Source: CAZAMT01 sp964486145
GTDB lineage: Bacteria > Bacteroidota > Bacteroidia > Bacteroidales > JAAAOM01
Length of the DNA stretch: 5,686 nt
NCBI GenBank assembly: GCA_964486145.1
Contig: CAZAMT010000276.1
Span: forward strand, 1 to 5,686
Reading direction: 5' to 3'
The notes under the pieces were generated by a model. It made no database searches and had not been told where the DNA came from. It saw nothing but the letters and a program-made list of their open reading frames with translations. Below are positions 1-5,686 of this stretch, piece by piece. Position numbers and translations under genes: made by a program. The number at the start of each line of letters is the position of its first letter. Positions within the stretch are counted from its first letter, which is position 1.

Positions 1-297
1 GTTGCATTTCACCGCCCCGGGGTTCATCACGGTTTGAAACTGATAAATCACGCAGGTTTGCCACGCCATACAGCCACGGACTGTTATAAACACACTGGCA
101 ATAACCGTATCACCAAAAACCATGGGTGATAGTTGCGAAACCGGACATAGTGACTGAAATTCAACCAGTGATAAACCCGTTTCGGAACAATTAAAGTACT
201 TGTTTTTAAACCAATTTCATACATATGCCGTAGAATCTTCCAATAAAATAAAAACATAAAACAAAAAATTCGGAGGTAACAATTAATAATTGGAATC
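1..297. other. Left-edge region without a supportable gene; possible interspersed repeat
   Basis: No reading frame here looks like a known protein. The left end carries a perfect 8-bp palindrome CCCCGGGG at 15-22 in an otherwise moderate-GC context, and GC falls steadily toward the lipoprotein start, with a very A/T-rich stretch at about 231-270. Several frames are open by chance or by repeat origin: + frame 1 runs from the edge to a TGA at 127-129, and two minus frames run off the left edge from about 109 and 216. None has a convincing start, signal or family resemblance. The GC-rich palindrome next to a TTTCACCG / CGGTGAAA segment resembles short intergenic repeats I know from Bacteroidota genomes, but one copy in one window cannot prove it. 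The region must also contain the promoter of the lipoprotein gene. Confidence 0.3.
272..277 (+). promoter_or_regulatory. Shine-Dalgarno-like GGAGGT far upstream of the lipoprotein start
   Basis: GGAGGT is complementary to the 3' end of 16S rRNA (CACCTCC), but it ends 20 bases before the ATG at 298, well beyond the usual 5-10 base gap. An in-frame ATT at 289 would sit 11 bases after it and add only three residues (initiator, Gly, Ile) before Met298. An in-frame TAA at 277-279 rules out any longer extension. Bacteroidota often initiate without a Shine-Dalgarno, so the ATG remains the better call and this motif may be incidental. Confidence 0.35.
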
Positions 298-1293
298 ATG
301 AAAAATTTAACACTGTTCTATATATTTCTTCTAATGGTATTTGCAGGTTGTTCGGGCACGAGGAACATTTATTTCAATGTTGCACAACCATCACCGGTTA
401 GCGTGCCCCCGGGCATAAACAGCATTGCCCTTATCGATCGCTCTATACCCCGCGACAAGGATAAAAACAAATTGGAAGGTATTATCACTGGCGAAGGTAC
501 CAAACAGGATAAACTTGCAACACAAATTGTGATTGACGGGTTGAGCAATAAACTGGTAAATGCCGGGATATTTAATATCAACAGAACCGATGAGAAAATC
601 GATGGTTCAGGTTCAGGGGTTTCATTTCCTGCACAGCTATCATGGCAGAAGGTGGAGGAATTGTGCAAAAAGCATGAGGTTGATGCATTAATTTCACTGG
701 AAACTTATGATTCTGATTTTATCACACAAGGTGCATCCATCGGGAAGAATGCCTTAAATGTTTCAGCAGGAGGAATTGCAAAGGTCGATTGTGGTTTTCG
801 GCTTTACGACCCTCTGGCCAGGCAGGTGATTGACGAATTCCGGTTTTCACACAAGGAAAACTGGAGCACGGGTGGAAATGCCTTTGAAGCTGCCCTTGGA
901 GCTGTGATGCAAAGAAACCAGGCCATTCAGGATGCGAGTTACCAGGCAGGCATTGTTTATGCCGAACGCATCATTCCTTCCTGGTACAGGGCACACAGGG
1001 AATATTTCAATAAATCAAAAGGCAATAATTACCTCGAACAGGGTGCCAGGATGATGGAAACCAATGACTGGGACCGCGCAATCGAAGCGCTCGAGAAGGC
1101 CGTTGAAACCGGCCACCGAAAAACAAAAGGACGTGCAGCTCACAACCTGGCCGTTGTTTATGAAATAACAGGAGATCTCGAAACTGCAAAAAAATGGGCA
1201 TCTGATGCATGGGGCATTTACGGAGAAAAACGCTCAAGAGATTACGGCTATCTGCTTACCCGTCGGATTAATAATCAGGAGCAAATACAGTAA
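298..1293 (+). CDS. DUF6340-like lipoprotein with C-terminal TPR-like repeats
   Basis: Function is not known; the protein is a predicted envelope lipoprotein of 331 residues. Residues 1-17 form a short signal peptide (Lys2, then a hydrophobic run) ending in a lipobox-like VFAG before Cys18. Phe at -3 is slightly off consensus. No acidic cluster follows Cys18, so a surface-export signal is not evident and a periplasm-facing anchor is the simpler inference. The body matches my memory of DUF6340: an AQPSPVSVPPGI segment (29-40) leading to a strand with IALIDRSIP (43-51), PAQLSWQKVEELCKKHEVDA (111-130), the FRLYDP-type strand (167-172), and YAERIIPSWYRAHREYF (221-237). Residues about 244-311 form two TPR-like helical hairpins (NDWDRAIEALEKAV; GRAAHNLAVVYEITGDLETA), suggesting protein contacts. 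The start at 298 gives a well-formed signal peptide. The gene stands alone and is convergent with the kinase; no terminator hairpin is evident after its TAA. The family call is by eye; lipoprotein status is firmer than family. Confidence 0.85.
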   Translation: MKNLTLFYIFLLMVFAGCSGTRNIYFNVAQPSPVSVPPGINSIALIDRSIPRDKDKNKLEGIITGEGTKQDKLATQIVIDGLSNKLVNAGIFNINRTDEKIDGSGSGVSFPAQLSWQKVEELCKKHEVDALISLETYDSDFITQGASIGKNALNVSAGGIAKVDCGFRLYDPLARQVIDEFRFSHKENWSTGGNAFEAALGAVMQRNQAIQDASYQAGIVYAERIIPSWYRAHREYFNKSKGNNYLEQGARMMETNDWDRAIEALEKAVETGHRKTKGRAAHNLAVVYEITGDLETAKKWASDAWGIYGEKRSRDYGYLLTRRINNQEQIQ

Positions 1294-1318
1294 ACAAATG
1301 GTATAACTGCCGGATCTG

Positions 1319-1705
1319 TCACGAGATTGTTTTTGTTAAGTGCAGATGATCGAGGCCATTTGCCTCAATTGCATTTCTTGTTTGTTCCATCACACCTGCT
1401 ACTAAATCAATGCCTGTTATGTTCATTTTGGCACTTTGCAGGTCGGTAATGGATGAATAATTACTAAAACCGGGCACGGCAAGGCCGGTTCGGGCACCCG
1501 GGTAAACAATGCTTAGTTTCTCAAAGGAACTGCTGTATTGTTCGAAATGGTTGCTGTGAGTTTATGGCAACCAGGTATCAGGAAATACATCCGATGTTCC
1601 TTCCGAAATTTCTTTATAGGCATTTTCAACATCGGTAAGTTTGGTTTCAACCTCATATTCCATTTTTTCTTCCAGCAGGATTTTTGAAAGATTTGTAAGA
1701 AGCAG
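1319..1705 (-). pseudogene. Remnant of a glycine betaine/proline ABC transporter substrate-binding protein (OpuAC/ProX family)
   Basis: Read on the minus strand from 1705, one frame holds 128 codons before a TGA at 1319-1321, interrupted once by TAA at 1562-1564. The translation before the stop includes LLEEKMEYEVETKLTDVENA and EGTSDVFPDTWLP; after it come THSNHFEQY, YPGARTGLAVPGF, SSITDLQ and ITGIDLVAGVMEQTRNAIE. These line up in order with OpuAC-type proteins, which read roughly LEEKMGYEVE..DVA..Y..VA.GD.D.FLDAWLP-x-TH..Y, then Y.GA..GLVVP, then SIEDL and GIDPGAGIM..TE.AI. The stop replaces exactly the residue between WLP and TH. The Trp of that motif belongs to the betaine-binding aromatic cage in characterised relatives. 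The signal peptide and first ligand-binding strand are missing at the kinase side, and roughly the C-terminal half is missing at the lipoprotein side. There is no start codon or ribosome site in a sensible place, and no permease or ATPase gene nearby. I read it as a dead relic of an osmoprotectant importer. The family identification is from memory of its motifs, without a search. Confidence 0.8.
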
Positions 1706-4700
1706 TTAGTTTTTTAAGGGTATGGTGAATGTAAACGTTGAACCACTTCCTTTTTTGCTTTTAACATTTATCTTTCCTCTGTGTCTTTCAACAAAGTCTT
1801 TGCATAAAATCAGTCCCAGTCCTGTACCTTTTTCTCTCCTGGTGCCTTCGGAGGTGAATGTTGAATCCACCTGGAAAAGCTTTTTCTGATCTTCTTTTTT
1901 AATTCCTACACCGCTATCTTTAACTGAGAATATGGTATCTGTTGGCGATTCGGTGCATGAAACCGATATCTCACCATTCTCGGGGGTGAATTTTATTGCA
2001 TTGGAAATCAGATTTCGCAGCACGGTTTTAAGCATTTCAATATCTGCATAAACATTGATTTTGTCAGGCTCAATATGAGAAGAAACGGCAATGGATTTTG
2101 TAATAAAACCCGATTCATGTTGGCGAAAAATCAAATCAATAATGGGTTTAACGGCAGTTTTTGCAGGGTTAAAAGCAATCGTATCGCGCTGTGATCGCGA
2201 CCAAATCAGCAGATTTTCCAGCAATAAATGTGCTGATTTTGCACTTCGATTGAGCAATGAAATGAATTTTTTATGCTTCTGTGCATCGTATCGATCATAA
2301 TTTTGCATCAGCAATTCAGTAAATCCAAGCAATGCATTGAATGGATTTTTTAGGTCATGTGCCAGAATGGAGAAAAACCGATCCTTGGTGGCATTCGATT
2401 CCATCAATTTTTTTTCTTTTTCAACCAGCGATGTAATATCTGAAAACGAAACCAGGGCATGAACATTTTCATTATCTGATAAATAAAACGGTTCGGAATT
2501 TATTTTTAACCATTTGGTCGTGTTATTTTGAAGCACAATCCCCATAATTACATTGTGTTGTGGTATATTTTTCCGAATGGTTATCATGGCCGGATGGTCA
2601 TGAGCAGGAAATTCTGTTCCATCCTCATGAATGGTTTTAAGGTTAAAATCTGCCACCTGGATGCCAGCAAGCGACCGGGTTGAAACTTCCAAAATATTCA
2701 AAGCGGCCTGGTTATGCTGTACAATGGCTGATTCAGGACTGACCAGGATAACCCCTTCATCCATGTTTTCTATAAGTTTTCTAAAGCGTTCCTCGCTTTC
2801 CTTCAGCTTTTTACCGATGGCATGCTCCACGGTAACATCTTTAAATGTGCAATACGTTTGTTTAAATTTTCCTGCTTCATTATTTCCAATACAGCCCTCG
2901 AATGAAACATGAATGAACCTGCCGTCTTTCTTTTTCATCCTGAATTGCACATCATGGATGACTCCCCTTTTTTTGAACACCGGGAAATTCTTTTTGAAAT
3001 GAGCAACGTGTTCATCGTGCAAAAAATCACCGAACCATTTCCCGATTACTTCATCTTTTTTATATCCAAGCACTCTCTCCCACTGTGGATTGATATCCAG
3101 TATGTTGCCATTTTCATTTAATGACTGATACGCGAGTGGGGCGTTAATGTAAAGGGCCTTGTATTTTTCCTCACTTTCCCTCAACTCCTGCTCCTTGCGT
3201 TTGTAATCCGAAATGTCTTTGGAAATACCGGTAACCCTGAAACCATTGCTGTATCTGTGGCTGATTCTTCCAATATCACGGTACCAAATGTATCCATTAT
3301 CTTTGGATTGAATCCTGTATTCGCATTTGTAAAGTTCGCGTTTACCATCCAAATGCATCTGCATCGCGTTCATGGTAGATTCATAATCATCAGGATGCAC
3401 CAGTTTCATAAAATCTTCATAAGTCTTAAATGCTGAATCTTCATAACCAAGCATTCTGGTTTTGTTGCTGTTGAAGATTATCCTTCCTGATGGTAATTCC
3501 ATTTCCCACCAGGCCATGCGATTTGTTTGCATGGCAAATTCCATGCGTTCGTTTAATAACTGCTTTTGCTCGTCTGCCCGTTTTTTTTCGGTTATATCAT
3601 GGATTATGGCATGGATAAAATTTTGACCGTTGAGTTTAAGTCTGACAGAAAAAATCTCCACGTCCCGGACATCATTATTGGCAAGCTTGTGCTTGTAATA
3701 AAAATGGGTTTTACCGTTTTTGCCTGATTGTTGCAGTTCTTCCTTAAGTTCATCCGGAGGGAGGGTATTGATTTGACTGATGTTGAGTGTTGTCAAAACG
3801 TTTGTTGGATAACCATAAAAGCGGGACGCACTTTCGTTGGCCTCTTCAATATTACCGTTTTCGGGATTGATGATCAACATGGGTGATGCATGGCCATAAA
3901 ATAGCACCCGGAAGCGCTTTTCGCTTTCTTCCAGGTTACGCTGAGCGGCAAGGTGTTCAGTGACATCAAAAATGGTGGATAAAAGCAGGTTTTGGCCATG
4001 AACGTTAAACGGGGCAGAATAGACGGTAACATCACGAATCTGTCCGTTGGCAAGGCCATGTTTGAAATGAAATACCTTTTTATTTTTTGAAAAGGCATTA
4101 TTCATTTCCTTTTTTACTTCATCTGCCGTGAGTTTGTTAATATCCCCGATTTTCATGTTGGTTAACCTTTCAAGGGGATAACCATAAAATTGTACGGCAC
4201 GGTCGCTGGCATCAACAATTTTCCCGGTATCGGTATCAATCAGCAGTTTGATATTGCCATCTTCCCTGAAGTAGGTTCTGAATCGTTCCTCGTTTAAAGA
4301 CAGTTCTGACTGAATCACCTTCAAATCAGAGATATCTTTGCAGGTAACGAGGTATTTACTGTCGCGTATTTCTACTTTTTTGGCGGTTACCAGCAGGTGA
4401 TGTTCATTCCCTGATTTATCTTTGATTGTTGCTTCAGAATTATGCAGATCTTGCATGTTCAGATTATCGTGGTTTGATGGTTCAGGATTCAGAATGTTTT
4501 GGATGGTTTTTAATGCTTTCATTTCATCTTTGTTGTATCCGAAAATGTGCCTGGAATTAGAGCAAATGTATGTCAAATTCCCGAAGCCATCTGTTAAGAA
4601 TACTGAATCCCAGATATTTGTAAGAATGGTTTTATAGAAATGTTCTTTTTCTTTTAACGATTCCTCCTGTCTTTTTTTCTCGGTGATATCACGAATGATC

Positions 4701-5539
4701 ATAACCGAATGCATGCATTTATTTGAAGGTGCTTTATATGAATTCACGACAGACTGGACCCATAAGTAATTTCCTTTTTTGTGTTTTTGCCTGAACTCGT
4801 AAGTGATTGGCCCCGTTTTCATGTTCGCCTTTCGATCCTGAAGGATTTGTTCAACACGGTACCTGTCATCAGGATGTATGAGGTTGAAAAGGTTTAATTT
4901 CATGTACTCCTGCTGACTGTAACCGGTGATGGTCGTAACTGCCGGGTTTATGTATGTTAACTCATAGTTTTTAAAAAGAGCGACAATGTCATATGAATTA
5001 TCTGCCAGTAGCCGGTATTTGGTTTCACTTTCTTCCAGGGCCTGTAAAATTGCCATTTGTTTACTTACATCCTGGAATGTGCCAAACATTTTTTTTGCGT
5101 TCCGGTGGAATGTACCGATGCTATGAACATGTTTTGTATTTTTATTTTTATCGATGATCCTGTAGATCAGGTTAAACTCGATTGATTCCCGGATACATCG
5201 CTCAAAAAGCCGGTACACTTTATCTTGATCTTCAGGATGGATATACTTTCTGTATTCTTCGATGGTTGGTTCTTTGGAGGTTTTGGGATTCATCCCGAAA
5301 ATACGGAATGTTTCATAAGACCATGAGGCATTTCCTGTAGGCAGGTCAATTTCATAGTGACCAATGTGCGCCAGTTTTTCCAGGTGTTTGTGTTTGGCAA
5401 TGCTTTCATCCTGGCGGCTTTCAATGGTGTGATTACTTAACCAATGCGAAATGCTTTTATACAAACCCGTATCCTGCTCTTCCGGATGTTTCTTTAAAAG
5501 ATCGGAAATTGCGTCATGCAAATTATTTTCAATTTCCAT
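1706..5539 (-). CDS. Cytoplasmic multi-PAS sensor histidine kinase (eight PAS domains, HisKA, HATPase_c)
   Basis: This 1277-residue protein should autophosphorylate on a conserved His and pass the phosphate to a response regulator in reply to an unknown signal. It has no signal peptide or membrane segment, so it is probably soluble. After a helical N-terminus (1-50), PAS domains lie at about 52-160, 172-290, 298-408, 418-530, 541-653, 664-780, 790-905 and 915-1038. Each ends in a D-[IV]-[TS] motif (for example IRDITEKKR, 282-290) followed by a charged helical linker. PAS1, 2 and 6 carry the HP[ED]D turn of the PAS_3 type (101, 222, 715). HisKA (about 1050-1117) has the acceptor His1061 in FFSILAHDLKNPF. 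HATPase_c (about 1163-1274) shows an intact N-box (NLISNAIKFT, Asn1180), G1 (DSGVGI, 1208-1213) and G2 (GTGLGL, 1238-1243), so it looks catalytically competent. There is no receiver, HPt or output domain, and no response regulator nearby, so it is an orphan here. The ATG at 5539 is fixed by an upstream in-frame TAA 24 bases away and the next Met being residue 83. No Shine-Dalgarno is visible. The ligands of the PAS domains cannot be told from sequence. Confidence 0.95.
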   Translation of the reverse strand: MEIENNLHDAISDLLKKHPEEQDTGLYKSISHWLSNHTIESRQDESIAKHKHLEKLAHIGHYEIDLPTGNASWSYETFRIFGMNPKTSKEPTIEEYRKYIHPEDQDKVYRLFERCIRESIEFNLIYRIIDKNKNTKHVHSIGTFHRNAKKMFGTFQDVSKQMAILQALEESETKYRLLADNSYDIVALFKNYELTYINPAVTTITGYSQQEYMKLNLFNLIHPDDRYRVEQILQDRKANMKTGPITYEFRQKHKKGNYLWVQSVVNSYKAPSNKCMHSVMIIRDITEKKRQEESLKEKEHFYKTILTNIWDSVFLTDGFGNLTYICSNSRHIFGYNKDEMKALKTIQNILNPEPSNHDNLNMQDLHNSEATIKDKSGNEHHLLVTAKKVEIRDSKYLVTCKDISDLKVIQSELSLNEERFRTYFREDGNIKLLIDTDTGKIVDASDRAVQFYGYPLERLTNMKIGDINKLTADEVKKEMNNAFSKNKKVFHFKHGLANGQIRDVTVYSAPFNVHGQNLLLSTIFDVTEHLAAQRNLEESEKRFRVLFYGHASPMLIINPENGNIEEANESASRFYGYPTNVLTTLNISQINTLPPDELKEELQQSGKNGKTHFYYKHKLANNDVRDVEIFSVRLKLNGQNFIHAIIHDITEKKRADEQKQLLNERMEFAMQTNRMAWWEMELPSGRIIFNSNKTRMLGYEDSAFKTYEDFMKLVHPDDYESTMNAMQMHLDGKRELYKCEYRIQSKDNGYIWYRDIGRISHRYSNGFRVTGISKDISDYKRKEQELRESEEKYKALYINAPLAYQSLNENGNILDINPQWERVLGYKKDEVIGKWFGDFLHDEHVAHFKKNFPVFKKRGVIHDVQFRMKKKDGRFIHVSFEGCIGNNEAGKFKQTYCTFKDVTVEHAIGKKLKESEERFRKLIENMDEGVILVSPESAIVQHNQAALNILEVSTRSLAGIQVADFNLKTIHEDGTEFPAHDHPAMITIRKNIPQHNVIMGIVLQNNTTKWLKINSEPFYLSDNENVHALVSFSDITSLVEKEKKLMESNATKDRFFSILAHDLKNPFNALLGFTELLMQNYDRYDAQKHKKFISLLNRSAKSAHLLLENLLIWSRSQRDTIAFNPAKTAVKPIIDLIFRQHESGFITKSIAVSSHIEPDKINVYADIEMLKTVLRNLISNAIKFTPENGEISVSCTESPTDTIFSVKDSGVGIKKEDQKKLFQVDSTFTSEGTRREKGTGLGLILCKDFVERHRGKINVKSKKGSGSTFTFTIPLKN
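3587..4288 (-). repeat. Tandem internal duplication of a PAS domain (PAS4 and PAS5 of the kinase)
   Basis: Residues 418-528 (3956-4288) and 541-651 (3587-3919) of the kinase align without any gap at an offset of 123 residues (369 bp). By hand count 43 of 111 positions are identical. Shared landmarks include RFR at the start, FYGYP (451 and 574), DE.K.E, KH.LAN (493 and 616), RDV, GQN (515 and 638) and D[VI]TE at the end. The other PAS domains of this protein do not share the FYGYP...KH.LAN...RDV pattern. This indicates a local duplication of one PAS plus its linker after the multi-PAS architecture existed. The identity level says it is old, not recent. Confidence 0.85.
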
Positions 5540-5617
5540 TGGACTGTAAAAAAAAATTTATGAGTTGACAGGCGCTGGAGTCGCCTCACCTCATTCAATT
5601 TCCCCGAATAACGGTTA

Positions 5618-5649
5618 TAAATATAATCATTATAATGGAATATATCAAA
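5618..5649 (-). promoter_or_regulatory. Candidate Bacteroidota-type promoter for the kinase gene
   Basis: On the minus strand TTTG (5646-5649) is followed after 20 bases by TATATTTA (5618-5625), which matches the Bacteroidota -7 consensus TAnnTTTG at five of its six fixed positions. The spacing fits the usual -33/-7 arrangement of that phylum. Transcription would start near 5611, giving a leader of about 70 bases to the kinase ATG. The region is A/T rich, so a chance match is quite possible. Confidence 0.4.
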
Positions 5650-5680
5650 TATTTCATTCATACAATTAAATTTTAAACAC

Positions 5681-5686
5681 ATGAAA
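5681..5686 (+). other. Possible start of a divergent gene cut by the window edge
   Basis: The window ends in ATGAAA on the + strand, preceded by an A/T-rich stretch with no Shine-Dalgarno, as is common for Bacteroidota genes. Met-Lys is a frequent opening of exported proteins. Only two codons are visible, so this could equally be chance. If real, the 141 bases at 5540-5680 form a shared divergent promoter region with the kinase. Confidence 0.25.

Noticed and set aside
1..129. Open + frame 1 ending in TGA at 127-129, possibly the end of an upstream gene
   Set aside because: The 42 codons are rich in His, Arg and Asn, resemble no family and coincide with open frames on the other strand, which favours noncoding repeat-like DNA.
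199..227. CTTG-N17-TACATATG as a promoter for the lipoprotein gene
   Set aside because: The -33 element is incomplete and the spacing is short for the Bacteroidota consensus, so it is too weak to list in an A/T-rich region.
84..299. Open minus-strand frame of 71 codons overlapping the lipoprotein start region
   Set aside because: It is hydrophobic/aromatic and low in sense-like composition, overlaps the leader of a real gene, has no ribosome site and resembles nothing I know.
369..668. Minus-strand frame of 99 codons inside the lipoprotein gene
   Set aside because: It is a shadow of the well-supported + strand gene, with no start signal and an unnatural Ser/Leu/Pro composition.
1460..1503. 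GC-rich inverted segments (CCGG...CCGG, CGGGCAC repeated) as a bidirectional terminator between the convergent genes
   Set aside because: They fall inside the OpuAC-like codons, give no clean stem followed by a T run, and are explained by the former coding sequence.
3874..4098. Alternative minus-strand frame within the kinase, and similar + strand frames at 2091-3121 and 4422-4637
   Set aside because: All lie wholly inside the continuous multi-PAS coding sequence and show no independent domain or start signal.
5564..5569. TTGACA as a sigma70-type -35 box on the + strand
   Set aside because: No -10 element lies at a suitable distance, and this box type is not the main promoter form in Bacteroidota.
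5494..5682. Minus-strand frame of 62 codons overlapping the kinase start
   Set aside because: It covers the A/T-rich promoter region and the first kinase codons in another frame; its Phe/Tyr/Asn-rich translation reflects base composition.

Overview
The window looks like chromosomal DNA of a member of the Bacteroidota, probably Bacteroidales/Marinilabiliales-like. The reasons are a lipoprotein resembling the Bacteroidota-restricted DUF6340 family, A/T-rich leaders with poor Shine-Dalgarno spacing, a candidate TTTG / TAnnTTTG-type promoter, and a soluble multi-PAS histidine kinase whose H-box (FFSILAHDLKNPFNALLGF) is of the kind common in that phylum. This assignment is by eye, with no database search.

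Layout: positions 1-297 hold no gene I can support; the left end has a GC-rich palindrome and may be an interspersed repeat. Positions 298-1293 (+) encode a 331-residue DUF6340-like lipoprotein with C-terminal TPR-like helices. Positions 1319-1705 (-), apparently empty between two convergent genes, hold a recognisable broken piece of a glycine betaine/proline-type ABC transporter substrate-binding protein (OpuAC/ProX family). It lacks both ends and has an in-frame TAA inside its WLP-x-TH motif. Positions 1706-5539 (-) encode a 1277-residue cytoplasmic sensor histidine kinase with eight consecutive PAS domains followed by HisKA and HATPase_c. PAS4 and PAS5 are a gapless tandem duplication with a 123-residue period. 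Positions 5540-5680 are an A/T-rich leader with a candidate promoter for the kinase. The last six bases (ATGAAA) may open a divergent gene.

The two intact genes are convergent and need not work together. The kinase has no response regulator in this window, so it appears to be an orphan whose partner lies elsewhere. The transporter fragment shows that an osmoprotectant-uptake gene once lay between or beside these genes and was truncated by a rearrangement whose edge coincides with the kinase stop codon. I see no new defence, CRISPR or mobile system here; the least obvious content is the transporter relic and the duplicated PAS pair.
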